A stretch of DNA of 36,923 bases from Pleomorphomonas sp. (GTDB lineage: Bacteria > Pseudomonadota > Alphaproteobacteria > Rhizobiales > Pleomorphomonadaceae): NCBI GenBank assembly GCA_029976075.1, contig JARKNW010000034.1, positions 1-36,923 of the forward strand, written 5' to 3'. The notes below the pieces were generated by a model that worked only from the letters and a program-made list of their open reading frames with translations, searched no databases and was not told the origin of the DNA. This document shows, piece by piece, positions 16,849 to 25,587 of this stretch. Within the stretch, counting starts at the first letter, position 1. Every line of letters starts with the position of its first letter. A program made the position numbers and the translations under genes.

Positions 16849-17829
16849 ATGACTTCTCTCTCTCCTTCCAAGTCCGGCGACACCGCCGGCCATGCATCGC
16901 GGGGACCTGTGGCGCTCCGGGACGCCGGCACCTTGATCGGCCTGGTCATCATCATGCTGGTGTTTGCGCTTCTGGCGCCCGGTTTCATTTCCGAACGAAA
17001 CCTTCTGAACATCCTGCAGCAGTCGAGCCTCAATGCCTGCCTCGCGCTTGGCATGACTCTCGTCATTGTTTCCGGCGGCATCGACCTGTCGGTTGGTCCG
17101 ACGGCGGCGCTGTCGGCGGTCATCTCCGGCACGCTCCTTCTGGCCGGCGTACCTGTGCCAGTCGCCATTCTCGCCGGTCTGGCGCTCGGCGCGATCTGCG
17201 GCCTGATAAACGGCGTTCTGGTTGCCGTCGTCGGCCTCCAGCCCTTCATCGTCACACTCGGCACGCTCAGCACCTATCGCGCCATCGCTCTGATCTATAC
17301 TGGCGGCAACCCCGTTCTCGGCATCCCGGCCGACTATAGGGCGATCTTCAACGGCACGGTCTTCGGCCTGCCGTCTCCTGTACTGATTGTGGCCTTCGTC
17401 GCAGTGATTGCCTGGATCGTCCTGAAGAAGACGCCGCTTGGCGAGTATCTGTTGGCCGTCGGCGGCAACGAGGAAGCGGCCTACATCGCCGGCGTGCCGA
17501 TCGCGCTGACCAAGATCTCGGCTTATGTCATCTCCGGACTGCTGGCCGCGCTGACCTCGCTGATTTTGATCGGCCGACTCGGCGCCGCCGAACCGATCCT
17601 CGGCAACCTCTGGGAACTCGACGCGATCGCGGCGTCGGCCATCGGCGGTGCGTCGTTGATGGGCGGCAAGGGTTCGATCATCGGTACGCTGCTCGGAGCC
17701 ATCATTCTCGGCGCCATGCGCAACGGTCTGACGTTGATGAATGTCCAGGCGTTCTATCAACTGCTTGCCACTGGCCTTATTATCCTCATTGCAATGATCA
17801 TCGACCGCATGACCAGGGGCAGAGGATGA
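16849..17829 (+). CDS. Ribose-type ABC importer permease
   Basis: A 326-residue inner-membrane permease of the RbsC/AraH family (BPD_transp_2). Multiple hydrophobic segments run through the protein, with the family motif LALGMTLVIVSGGIDLSVGPTAALS, LQPFIVTLGTLSTYRAIALIYTGG, LLAVGGNEEAAYIAGVPI and LWELDAIAASAIGGASLMGG. The length is normal. The N-terminal cytoplasmic tail is about 20 residues longer than the first helix needs. It lies 12 bases downstream of its ATPase and overlaps the RpiR gene by four bases. Confidence 0.94.
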   Translation: MTSLSPSKSGDTAGHASRGPVALRDAGTLIGLVIIMLVFALLAPGFISERNLLNILQQSSLNACLALGMTLVIVSGGIDLSVGPTAALSAVISGTLLLAGVPVPVAILAGLALGAICGLINGVLVAVVGLQPFIVTLGTLSTYRAIALIYTGGNPVLGIPADYRAIFNGTVFGLPSPVLIVAFVAVIAWIVLKKTPLGEYLLAVGGNEEAAYIAGVPIALTKISAYVISGLLAALTSLILIGRLGAAEPILGNLWELDAIAASAIGGASLMGGKGSIIGTLLGAIILGAMRNGLTLMNVQAFYQLLATGLIILIAMIIDRMTRGRG

Positions 17830-18701
17830 ACAACGGCAGTCTCGACCTGAAATCCGTTGGGCCGCGCATCAGGATGATGATGCCGCTGCTGACGCCACTC
17901 GAAGCCAAGGTGGTGGACACGGTCTTCGGGCTCAGGGACTTCAACGAAGACACGACGCTGAAGGAGATCGCCGGCGAGGCCGGCGTCTCCGAAGCCATGG
18001 TGGTCAAGATCACGAAGAAGCTGGGATTTACCGGCTTCCGCGAGTTCCGCAGCGCCGTGGCTCTCTATAACCAGCTGCCCACGACCGAGATGCACCAGGA
18101 GCTCTCGGTGGACGACACCTCCGAGGAGATCATCCAGAAGGTATTCAACACGTCTATCCAAGCGCTGCAGGAGACGGTGGCCATTCTCGACGTCGCGGCC
18201 TTCGACCGGGCGGCCGACCTGATTCACAAGGCACGTCAGCGCGATTTCTATGGTGTGGGCGGTTCGGCGCAGATTGCCCGCGACGTTGCCCACAAGTTCC
18301 TGCGGATCGGCGTTCGGAGTGCCGTCTATGACGATGCCAACATGATGTTGATGTCCGCGTCGCTGCTGGGCACGGACGATGTCGTGGTGGCCTTCTCCCA
18401 TTCGGGCAATACCACCGCCGTGATCGAGGCGGTCCAGCTCGGTCGAAAGAACGGCGCCCGTTCGATCGCCGTCACCAACTTCGATACCTCGCCGCTCGCC
18501 CAGATCGCCGACGTCGTCCTGTGCTCGACGGCACAGGGATCGCCCTTGATGGGAGAAAATGCGGCGGCGCGCATCGCTCAGCTCAACATCATGGACGCGG
18601 TTTTCGTAGCCGTCGCCCAGCGCAACTATCGCGCCGCCGAGCAGAACCTGCAGCGGACCATGTCCGCCGTGAATTCCAAACGCAAAGACAGAATGCCATG
18701 A
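17826..18701 (+). CDS. RpiR-family transcriptional regulator (HTH plus SIS)
   Basis: A 291-residue regulator with an N-terminal HTH_6 domain (about 15-90: LTPLEAKVVDTVFGL, TTLKEIAGEAGVSEAMVVKITKKLGFTGF) and a C-terminal SIS domain that binds phosphosugars (about 115-270: RDFYGVGGSAQIARDVAHKFLRIG, DVVVAFSHSGNTTAVIEAVQ, ARSIAVTNFDTSPLAQIADVVL). Such proteins respond to a phosphorylated sugar, which fits the kinase encoded next. It overlaps the permease gene and the kinase gene by four bases each, so it is translated with the operon it presumably controls. The direction of control (repression is usual) is inferred. Confidence 0.92.
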   Translation: MNNGSLDLKSVGPRIRMMMPLLTPLEAKVVDTVFGLRDFNEDTTLKEIAGEAGVSEAMVVKITKKLGFTGFREFRSAVALYNQLPTTEMHQELSVDDTSEEIIQKVFNTSIQALQETVAILDVAAFDRAADLIHKARQRDFYGVGGSAQIARDVAHKFLRIGVRSAVYDDANMMLMSASLLGTDDVVVAFSHSGNTTAVIEAVQLGRKNGARSIAVTNFDTSPLAQIADVVLCSTAQGSPLMGENAAARIAQLNIMDAVFVAVAQRNYRAAEQNLQRTMSAVNSKRKDRMP

Positions 18702-19579
18702 GTGCCAAGCCCCGCGTTACCGTCTTCGGAAGCCTTCACTACGACATCATGGTCGACAGTCCAGACCGGCCGCGCAAGGGCGAGACGCTGGCGGGGTCGG
18801 CGTGGTTTCCGAAGTGCGGCGGCAAGGGAGGTAATCAGGCGGTCTCCGTGGCCAAGACCGGCGTGGCGACGACCATGATTGGCGCCATCGGTGATGATGA
18901 TTTTGGTCGTGTTCTGCTGGCCAATCTGGATCGGCGCGGTGTTGACCGATCTCTGGTGCGCCTGGTTCCCGGCGTGGGTAGCGGCATGTCGGTGGCGATC
19001 TTTGATGCGGACGGCGATTATGGCGCGGTCATCGTCTCCGGTGCCAATCTGAAGCTCGGTGAAGAAGACGTTGCGGCGGCGCGCGAGTGCCTCACGTCGA
19101 CCGCTATTCTCGTGCTTCAAAATGAAGTTCCCGATGCCGCCAACGCTGCCATGGCCGCCGAGGCTCGTGCCGCTGGCGCATCGGTGTTACTCAACGCCGC
19201 GCCGGTGCGAGTGCTGTCGGAAGAGCTGCGCCGACATGTTGACATTCTCGTCGTCAACGCCGTTGAGGCCGCCGATGTATCAGGGCGTTCCGTTTCGAGC
19301 GTTTCCGACGCGCTTGATGTCGCCGCCGGGCTCGCGAAACACTTTCCTCATGTCGTGGTTACGCTCGGAGGCGACGGTCTGGTGTATGCCGGTGCTGACT
19401 CGAAGCCATTCTCTTTGCCTGCGGTGCCGGTCCGCTTGATCAGCACGCACGGAGCTGGCGACGAGTTCATCGGTGCCCTTGCCAGTGGTCTGGCGCGTGG
19501 CCATTCCATGCGCGCTGCCCTGGAAGATGCAAATGCTGCCGCCGCTCGCCTGGTTTCGACGCCTGAGAACGAGCGGTAG
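18698..19579 (+). CDS. PfkB-family (ribokinase-like) sugar kinase
   Basis: A 293-residue cytoplasmic carbohydrate kinase. The first PfkB signature is GGKGGNQAVSVAKTG (41-55). The second contains STHGAGDEFIGALASGLARG with catalytic Asp255 in GAGD. NAVEAADVSG and VVVTLGGDGLVYAG are also typical of ribokinase-like enzymes. The start ATG at 18698 overlaps the RpiR stop; upstream extension lies inside the rpiR gene. It closes module A and probably phosphorylates the product of the TIM-barrel enzyme, generating the ligand for the SIS regulator. The usual Thr-Thr before GAGD is Thr-His here. The substrate is not known. Confidence 0.9.
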   Translation: MSAKPRVTVFGSLHYDIMVDSPDRPRKGETLAGSAWFPKCGGKGGNQAVSVAKTGVATTMIGAIGDDDFGRVLLANLDRRGVDRSLVRLVPGVGSGMSVAIFDADGDYGAVIVSGANLKLGEEDVAAARECLTSTAILVLQNEVPDAANAAMAAEARAAGASVLLNAAPVRVLSEELRRHVDILVVNAVEAADVSGRSVSSVSDALDVAAGLAKHFPHVVVTLGGDGLVYAGADSKPFSLPAVPVRLISTHGAGDEFIGALASGLARGHSMRAALEDANAAAARLVSTPENER

Positions 19580-19727
19580 CCGGACCAGATGTGCTAGCGG
19601 TTCGCCTGGTGTCTTGTTCGGGACAGTTTGCCGCTTGATCACGAGCCGATGTGTACTGGTTCGGTGTGCTTTATAGGCGACCACGAACTCCCGGAAGTTC
19701 ATCTCGGAACTGACAGTTACTTGATGG

Positions 19728-19747
19728 CGCGCCCTTTCGAGGGCGCG
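19728..19747 (+). terminator. Hairpin downstream of module A
   Basis: CGCGCCCT, loop TTCG, AGGGCGCG: a perfect eight-pair GC stem about 150 bases after the PfkB stop. It is followed by TAAACATGC without a good U-tract, so it is an imperfect terminator or 3' stabiliser for module A. Confidence 0.45.
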
Positions 19748-20032
19748 TAAACATGCATTCATTTCTCTTAATATATGAAACTGCCTATACCCGAAATCGG
19801 TATTGACGGTGCGAGTTGCCGCGCCTTACACAGGGCTCGTGACTTCATTGGATGAATTAATTCATCTAATGTATCATTTCGGAGGAAAATTTAAGGTCGC
19901 ATTGCCGAGCGGAAACCTCGTTTCCGCTCGCGCTGGAGAATTGCCGGTGGTGTGGCCCGTTCACTCGTCGGCACAAATTTGCAGACCAACTCATGCGGAG
20001 CTCGTCAAAGCCTCGCAAATGTGGAGGAACAC
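19748..20032. other. Promoter region of chvE
   Basis: This AT-rich stretch between the module A hairpin and chvE carries a weak inverted repeat ATACC-N7-GGTAT at 19787-19803 and the palindrome and promoter boxes listed at 19848-19877. The transcript leader before the chvE ATG would be about 145-150 bases. The ribosome site GGAGG lies 6 bases before the ATG. No small gene was seen. Confidence 0.5.
19848..19877 (+). promoter_or_regulatory. Promoter with embedded palindromic operator for chvE-gguAB
   Basis: TTGGAT (19848-19853) and TATCAT (19872-19877) are separated by 18 bases and resemble sigma-70 boxes. Between and overlapping them lies the perfect 16-base palindrome GATGAATTAATTCATC (19851-19866), extended by two further matching pairs outside one mismatch. 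A repressor bound here would block RNA polymerase. The ROK protein encoded at 24313 is the natural candidate, since ROK operators are AT-rich dyads. Confidence 0.5.
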
Positions 20033-21118
20033 ATGAAGATCTCTACTTTTCTGACGGCCAGCGTCTTTGCCGTACTGGCACTCGGTTCTGCTGCATTCGC
20101 CGCGAATGTCCAGGTCGGTATTGTCTTGCCAACCAAGGATGAGCCGCGCTGGATCCAGGATCAGACACGCTTCGAGGCTGCACTGAAGACTGCCGGGTTC
20201 TCCGCCGAAGTGCTGTTCAGCCAGGGAGATTCGGCGCGAGAGAAAACCAATGTGGAGACGCTGATCTCCAAGGGCATCAAGGTGCTGGTGATCTGCCCGC
20301 AGGATGCCACTGCCGCCGCAGCGGCGGCCGACGCAGCCAAGGCAGCCGGCGTCAAGGTGATCTCCTATGACCGTCTCATCCGCGACACGCCTGCCATTGA
20401 TTACTATGTCACGTTCGACTCCGTCCAAGTCGGCGCTGCCTGGGGCGACTATCTGATCTCCAAGGCACAGGGAAAAGGCAACAACCTTTACTTCTATGCC
20501 GGTGCGGCTTCGGACAATAACGCTTTCCTGTTCTTCCAGGGTGCGTGGCAGGAACTGCAGCCGAAGATCGCCGACGGGACGTTTGTTGTTCGCAACTCCG
20601 ACAAGGCAGTCAGTTTTGCCGGCAAGCGCGACCTTACGCGTGATGAACAGTCGCAGATCATCGGACAGATCACGACCAACTGGGACTCCAACGTTGCCCG
20701 CAGCAAGGCGGAAGCAAACCTGACGGCCGTCGGTCCGGAGGCCAAGGGCACGGTCTACATCGTCGGTCCGAATGACGGCGGCTCGCGCGCGATGGCCGAC
20801 GCCTTCGCAGTCGATAAGGACGTCAAGACCTACTACATCACCGGTCAGGACGCCGAAATCGCGTCGATCCAGTATATCATCGACGGCAAACAGTCGATGA
20901 CTGTCCTCAAGGACGTCCGCACTCTGGTCAATGATGCCATTGCGGCGGCCATCTCCTTCATCGATGGGAAGACGCCAGAAAAGACCATGGTCTACAACAA
21001 TGGCGCAGTCGACGTTCCCGCAAAGCCGACGCCGATCATTACGGTGACAAAGGAAAACTTGAAGTCGGCGATCATCGACTCCGGTTACTGGCCTGCCGAC
21101 AAGTTCACCGGGCTTTGA
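20033..21118 (+). CDS. chvE: ChvE-like periplasmic multiple-sugar-binding protein
   Basis: A 361-residue secreted receptor for monosaccharides. The signal peptide is about 23 residues (SVFAVLALGSAAFA, then ANVQ). ChvE/XylF landmarks are GIVLPTKDEPRWIQD near the start, SKGIKVLVICPQDATAA, VKVISYDRLIRDTPAIDYYVTFDSVQVG, SDNNAFLFFQGAW, YITGQDAEIASIQYII and the C-terminal ITVTKENLKSAIIDSGYW. It is closer to ChvE than to XylF, and the downstream gguA/gguB pair supports that. The ATG has GGAGG 6 bases upstream; the upstream frame is non-coding promoter. In Agrobacterium ChvE also signals to VirA; no such partner is visible here. A stem-loop follows the gene. Confidence 0.85.
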   Translation: MKISTFLTASVFAVLALGSAAFAANVQVGIVLPTKDEPRWIQDQTRFEAALKTAGFSAEVLFSQGDSAREKTNVETLISKGIKVLVICPQDATAAAAAADAAKAAGVKVISYDRLIRDTPAIDYYVTFDSVQVGAAWGDYLISKAQGKGNNLYFYAGAASDNNAFLFFQGAWQELQPKIADGTFVVRNSDKAVSFAGKRDLTRDEQSQIIGQITTNWDSNVARSKAEANLTAVGPEAKGTVYIVGPNDGGSRAMADAFAVDKDVKTYYITGQDAEIASIQYIIDGKQSMTVLKDVRTLVNDAIAAAISFIDGKTPEKTMVYNNGAVDVPAKPTPIITVTKENLKSAIIDSGYWPADKFTGL

Positions 21119-21172
21119 GCCAAGTCGATCGCTGAAAGTCGATCAGGGGCGTTTGGCAGCCAACCGACCAAA

Positions 21173-21192
21173 GGCGGGGCCTCCTCCCCGCC
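21173..21192 (+). other. Intercistronic stem-loop between chvE and gguA
   Basis: GGCGGGG, loop CCTCCT, CCCCGCC: a perfect seven-pair, all-GC stem without a U-tract. It lies 55 bases after the chvE stop, in a 229-base gap before gguA, and is likely an mRNA stabiliser or partial attenuator. Confidence 0.55.
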
Positions 21193-21347
21193 CGAGGAAA
21201 GAGACCGCGCAAGGTTTCCCCCGGCCTTGGCCAGCAACTCCCTGACAAGATTAAACGGACGCTCTCTTCGTCCCTGATCGACCCTTTTGTCTTCACTGTC
21301 GGTGCCTGAGGTCGGCGAGACAAGCTTTTACCGGAGATTACTCCGCA

Positions 21348-22868
21348 ATGACCACACCAGTTCTCGAAATGCGTCACATCGTCAAAACCTTCCCTGGCGT
21401 GAAGGCACTCAACGATGTGAGCTTCAGCGTCAGCCGTGGTGAAATCCATTGCCTCGTCGGTGAGAACGGGGCTGGAAAATCGACGCTCATGAAAGTGCTG
21501 AGCGGGCTTTATCCGCATGGTTCCTATACTGGCGAAATCCTGTTCGAGGGCGAGCCGCAGCGTTTCCGAAGCATATCCGACAGTACACGCGCCGGCATTG
21601 CGGTCATCTACCAGGAGCTCGCGCTCGTTCCTGAGATGAGCGTCTACGAGAACATATTTCTCGGCCACGAAATTCGCAGCGGCGTATCCGTCGATTGGAA
21701 TGAGACGATCAAACAGGCGAGCGAAATGCTCCGCAAGGTGCGTCTCAATATCAACCCAGCCACCAAAGTAAAAGACTTGGGCGTTGGTCGCCAGCAGTTG
21801 GTGGAAATTGCCAAAGCGCTCAGCAAGAACGTCAAGTTGCTGATCCTCGACGAACCGACGGCTGCTCTCAATGAGGACGACTGCGCAAACTTGTTCGACC
21901 TCTTGCGCCATCTCAAGACAGAAGGCGTGACGTCGATCTTGATCTCTCACAAACTCAAGGAAGTCATCCAGATCGCCGACGCGGTAACTGTCTTGCGCGA
22001 CGGTCAGACGGTCTGCACGTTGGATGCCCGCGACCATGAAGTCAGCGAGGCCGTGCTGATCAAGCAGATGGTTGGCCGCGAGATCAGCAACATCTATCCG
22101 CGGCGTGAGCCCAGACGCTTCGACGAGACGATCCTCGAGATCCGCGACTGGAATGCCTATGACAGCAACCTCGGGCGCCCGGTTCTCAAGAACCTCAATC
22201 TCAAAGTCGGCAAGGGCGAGATCGTCGGCATAGCCGGTCTCATGGGATCAGGTCGGACCGAGTTTGCCAGAAGCATCTTCGGCAATCCCGATCATTACGA
22301 CCTGAAGGGCACGCTTCTCCTGCAAGGTCGGGAGCTGAGCATCCATAATCCGAAGGAGGCTATCGGCGCCGGGATCGCTTACGCGACCGAAGATCGCAAG
22401 GGAAACGGCCTCATCCTGATCCAGGACGTCAAGCAGAACATCACCATCGCCAACCTCAGGGAGATCGCCCAAAAAGGTACGGTGGACGGCAATGCAGAGG
22501 TCAAGATTGCCACCGAGTTCAAGACGGCTCTCAACATCAAGACGCCAAGTGTAGAGCAAACCGTCGTCAACCTTTCGGGCGGTAACCAGCAAAAGGTGTC
22601 GCTGGCCAAATGGTTGTTCGTCAAGCCCAAGGTCCTCATCCTCGATGAGCCGACGCGCGGCATCGATGTCGGCGCCAAATATGAAATCTACTGCATCATG
22701 AACGATCTCGTGGCCGAGGGCATGAGCATCATCATGATCTCGTCCGAGCTGCCGGAAATCCTCGGGATGAGCGACCGCATCTATGTGGTCTCGGCTGGCC
22801 GGATTACCGGTGAACTTCCGGCGTCTGAAGCCAACCAAGAAATCATCATGCAAATGGCAACAAGCTGA
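21348..22868 (+). CDS. gguA: Multiple-sugar ABC importer ATPase (GguA/MmsA type)
   Basis: A 506-residue double-domain ATPase. Domain 1 carries Walker A GENGAGKST at 38-46, the characteristic inserted stretch SGLYPHGSYTGEILFEG, the degenerate signature LGVGRQQLVEIAKAL and Walker B LLILDEPTAALNE. Domain 2 has GLMGSGRTEFARSIFG, YATEDRKGNGLILIQDVKQNI, NLSGGNQQKVSLAKWL and LILDEPTRGIDVGAKYEIY. The YPHGSYTGEI and RKGNGLI features distinguish GguA/XylG proteins from RbsA. The start at ATG 21348 has CGGAG about 12 bases upstream. The permease gene begins 17 bases after the stop. Confidence 0.9.
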   Translation: MTTPVLEMRHIVKTFPGVKALNDVSFSVSRGEIHCLVGENGAGKSTLMKVLSGLYPHGSYTGEILFEGEPQRFRSISDSTRAGIAVIYQELALVPEMSVYENIFLGHEIRSGVSVDWNETIKQASEMLRKVRLNINPATKVKDLGVGRQQLVEIAKALSKNVKLLILDEPTAALNEDDCANLFDLLRHLKTEGVTSILISHKLKEVIQIADAVTVLRDGQTVCTLDARDHEVSEAVLIKQMVGREISNIYPRREPRRFDETILEIRDWNAYDSNLGRPVLKNLNLKVGKGEIVGIAGLMGSGRTEFARSIFGNPDHYDLKGTLLLQGRELSIHNPKEAIGAGIAYATEDRKGNGLILIQDVKQNITIANLREIAQKGTVDGNAEVKIATEFKTALNIKTPSVEQTVVNLSGGNQQKVSLAKWLFVKPKVLILDEPTRGIDVGAKYEIYCIMNDLVAEGMSIIMISSELPEILGMSDRIYVVSAGRITGELPASEANQEIIMQMATS

Positions 22869-22884
22869 GCGGGAGGGAGCAAGA

Positions 22885-24069
22885 GTGATCGTCAAGGATT
22901 TTCAGAAGGTCTTCTCGGCCAATATACGCGAATACGGCATGTACATCGCGTTGATTGTGATCATGGGGATCTTCCAGTGGTTGACGGATGGGTTGTTCCT
23001 GTCTTCGCGAAACATCGCCAACCTTTTCAATCAATCTGGCTATGTCGCCGTTCTGGCAGTCGGCATGACGCTGGTCATCGTTATTCGCCAGATCGACCTG
23101 TCGGTGGGCTTCTTGGCCGGGTTCCTCGGCGCCATTGCCGCGATCATGCTGGTCCAGTGGCACATTTCAGTGCTGCTGGTCATTCCCATGATCCTGGTGT
23201 TGGGCATCCTTGCCGGCCTGATCACGGCCTATCCGGTCGCCAAGATGGGGATTCCCTCGTTCGTGACCTCTCTTGCCGGATGGCTGATCTACCGCGGTCT
23301 CTTGCTGATGGTGACCGGGGCCACGGGAACCATCATCATTCCCGATCCGGTGTTCAACCAGATTGGCAACGGCTTCATCCCCGATCTCTTTGCCAGCGAT
23401 ACTTTCCTGCCCGGGCTGCACAAGACCACCTTGGTGCTTGGTCTGATCGCCCTGGTGTGGTTCGTGATCTCCGAGACGGTCAGTCGCCAGCGCAAGGAGA
23501 GCTACAATTTCGAGGTGCTTCCCTTCTATCTGTTCGTCATGAAGCTGGTCTCTCTTTCAGCCATCATTGCCGTCATCAGTTGGATCGTCTCGGGCTACAA
23601 CGGTCTCTCCTGGACCGTCGTCATTGTTCTGGTGGTCGTGTTCGCCTACCAGTTCCTGACCACCAAGACGGTTCTCGGCCGGCACATCTATGCAGTCGGA
23701 GGCAACCCCGAGGCGGCTGAGCTTTCCGGTATTTCCGTCAGCAAGATCACCTTCCTGGTGTTCGGATCGATGGGACTGATGACGGCGCTTTCCGGCATTC
23801 TGTTCGCCGCGCGTCTCAAGTCGGCCATGCCGACCGCCGGTACGTTGTTCGAACTGGACGCCATTGCGGCCTCCTACATCGGCGGCGTCTCCGCGGCCGG
23901 TGGTGTCGGCAAGGTGACCGGTGCCCTGCTCGGCACGATCGTCTACATGTGCTTGATGAATGGCCTCAATCTGCTCAACACCGACATCGCGCTGCAATAC
24001 GTGATCCGCGGTGGTGTATTGGCCGCCGCCGTCATTTTCGATGTGACGACGCGTCAGGCGCGGAGGTGA
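22885..24069 (+). CDS. gguB: Multiple-sugar ABC importer permease (GguB/MmsB type)
   Basis: A 394-residue inner-membrane permease, longer than RbsC proteins as is typical of the GguB/XylH group. It has REYGMYIALIVIMGIFQWLTDG, LAVGMTLVIVIRQIDLSVGFLAG, IPSFVTSLAGWLIYRGLLLMVTG, the central hydrophobic insert YLFVMKLVSLSAIIAVISWIV, YAVGGNPEAAELSGISVSK and FELDAIAASYIGGVSAAGGVGKV. The start is GTG 22885 (read M-IVKDFQKVF) because GGGAGGGAG lies just upstream; the frame before it runs inside gguA. A large inverted repeat follows the stop. Confidence 0.9.
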   Translation: MIVKDFQKVFSANIREYGMYIALIVIMGIFQWLTDGLFLSSRNIANLFNQSGYVAVLAVGMTLVIVIRQIDLSVGFLAGFLGAIAAIMLVQWHISVLLVIPMILVLGILAGLITAYPVAKMGIPSFVTSLAGWLIYRGLLLMVTGATGTIIIPDPVFNQIGNGFIPDLFASDTFLPGLHKTTLVLGLIALVWFVISETVSRQRKESYNFEVLPFYLFVMKLVSLSAIIAVISWIVSGYNGLSWTVVIVLVVVFAYQFLTTKTVLGRHIYAVGGNPEAAELSGISVSKITFLVFGSMGLMTALSGILFAARLKSAMPTAGTLFELDAIAASYIGGVSAAGGVGKVTGALLGTIVYMCLMNGLNLLNTDIALQYVIRGGVLAAAVIFDVTTRQARR

Positions 24070-24089
24070 CGTCGAGCGCACAAGAATAA

Positions 24090-24125
24090 CGCCATGGCGC
24101 GAGCCTCATGTTGGGCGCCATGGCG
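24090..24125 (+). terminator. Large inverted repeat after gguB, possible terminator
   Basis: CGCCATGGCGC (24090-24100) and GCGCCATGGCG (24115-24125) form a perfect 11-pair stem with a 14-base loop. Each arm also contains CGCCATGGCG, itself a palindrome. No U-tract follows. It may end the chvE-gguAB transcript before the ROK gene, or serve as a paired operator. Confidence 0.5.
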
Positions 24126-24312
24126 GCTGTGAAAGGTGATGTGCTGACTGGTTCGGATGTGGCGTTTGGATCAAGTCGACCCTGGGAGTGCATGAAAGAC
24201 CGCGCCACCCTGAAGTGGGTACGAGCCTTGCCAACTTCTCTCTTCGCAACTAGCGATTATGGATGAGGGGCTGCGGCCAGGAAAGCCGTGGCCGATAGGT
24301 GAGCCCACGGAC

Positions 24313-25587
24313 ATGGGCGATGTGGTGGTGGAGACGTATAAGGTGAACCGGCGAAAAAAGGGACTCAATCTCAACGATATTCAGGAAATCAATCGTGGGT
24401 TGATTCTCTGGTTGCTTCGCCGCACGCGCGTTTCGTCCCGGGCGGACCTTTCCAAGACGTCGGGTCTCAAGCAGGCGACAATCACCAACATCATCAATGA
24501 CTTCATATCCTGGGGCATTGCCACGGAGACGGGCAGCATAGAGGGAAGCAAGGGGCGCCGGTCGATTGGCGTTGCGCTCAACACCGAAACCCACCGTGTC
24601 ATGGGAGTTCGCCTGACCCGGAAGTTCTTCACGGTCGGCTTGTTCGATCTCTACGGTAGCCAGGAGAGCATCCTGGTCGAGCAGATATCTCCGAAGGAGG
24701 CTGGGCAGGTCATTGTCGGAAGAATGATCGCCGCCATCAGGTCGGTGATCTCTGCCGCATCGAACCGCTTGATCCTCGGTATCGGTGTCGCCATTCCCGG
24801 CCCATATGTGCGGACCGAACGGACCATGACGCTGATGACCGAGCGCCCCGGCTGGGAAGGAATAGCCATCGACAAGGAAATCGCCTTTGCGGTCGGGCTG
24901 CCGGTGTACCTGGAGCATGACGCCAAGGCTGGCGCATTGGCCGAATGGTGGTTGGCTCCGGAACGGCAAGACCATGAAACGATTGCCTACATCGCAGCTG
25001 GTCAGGGTATCGGTGCCGGCATCATCATCAACGGCCAACTGATCCGGGGTGCGCTCGGCCTCGCAGGCGAGATCGGGCATGTCAGCATTTCCTTCCAGGG
25101 ACACAAATGTGCCTGCGGCAATCGTGGTTGCCTCGAACACTATTGTTCGACCCTTGCCCTCTCTCGTTACGCTGAAGAGTCTATTGGAGACTATCCCGAC
25201 AGTGTGCTGGCCGCCGACCGATCCTTTGCCGCCATTCTGAAAGCGGTCCAGGAAGGTGATGAGTTGGCTTTGGCCATCACGCGGAAGGCCGCGTGGTTCT
25301 TGGGCTTCGGGCTTGTCGGGCTCGTCAATGCCTACAATCCGCACCTGATCGTCATAGGCGATGAAATGTCCAGGCTGGGCCAGGTCTTTCTGGATGGAGT
25401 GCGGCAGTCCGTGGAAGAGCATGTCCTGCCAAGTGTCTATCGCAGACTTCGGATCGAGATCAGTTCTTTCGACGTTGATCCGGTTCTGGTTGGAGTCAGT
25501 ACGCTTGCCGTGGAGCAGGTACTCTATCAGAACAACCCCGCCAAGTCCGTCGAGGGTGACGCAAACGAGGATGACTTGGACATGTAA
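24313..25587 (+). CDS. ROK-family transcriptional regulator (XylR/NagC type)
   Basis: A 424-residue repressor-type ROK protein. A winged-helix DNA-binding domain (about 20-90) includes INRGLILWLLRRTRVSSRADLSKTSGLKQATITNIINDF. The ROK domain has GIGVAIPGPYV, YLEHDAKAGALAEWWL, YIAAGQGIGAGIIINGQLIRGALGLAGEIGH and the zinc site KCACGNRGCLEHYCS (C-x-C-G-x2-G-C-x-E). The DNA-binding domain identifies it as a regulator, not a kinase. ATG 24313 was preferred because AGGTGAG lies 9 bases upstream; an ATG 18 codons earlier (24259) is also open but lacks a ribosome site. It probably senses the ChvE sugar or its product and binds the palindrome before chvE. Confidence 0.88.
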   Translation: MGDVVVETYKVNRRKKGLNLNDIQEINRGLILWLLRRTRVSSRADLSKTSGLKQATITNIINDFISWGIATETGSIEGSKGRRSIGVALNTETHRVMGVRLTRKFFTVGLFDLYGSQESILVEQISPKEAGQVIVGRMIAAIRSVISAASNRLILGIGVAIPGPYVRTERTMTLMTERPGWEGIAIDKEIAFAVGLPVYLEHDAKAGALAEWWLAPERQDHETIAYIAAGQGIGAGIIINGQLIRGALGLAGEIGHVSISFQGHKCACGNRGCLEHYCSTLALSRYAEESIGDYPDSVLAADRSFAAILKAVQEGDELALAITRKAAWFLGFGLVGLVNAYNPHLIVIGDEMSRLGQVFLDGVRQSVEEHVLPSVYRRLRIEISSFDVDPVLVGVSTLAVEQVLYQNNPAKSVEGDANEDDLDM

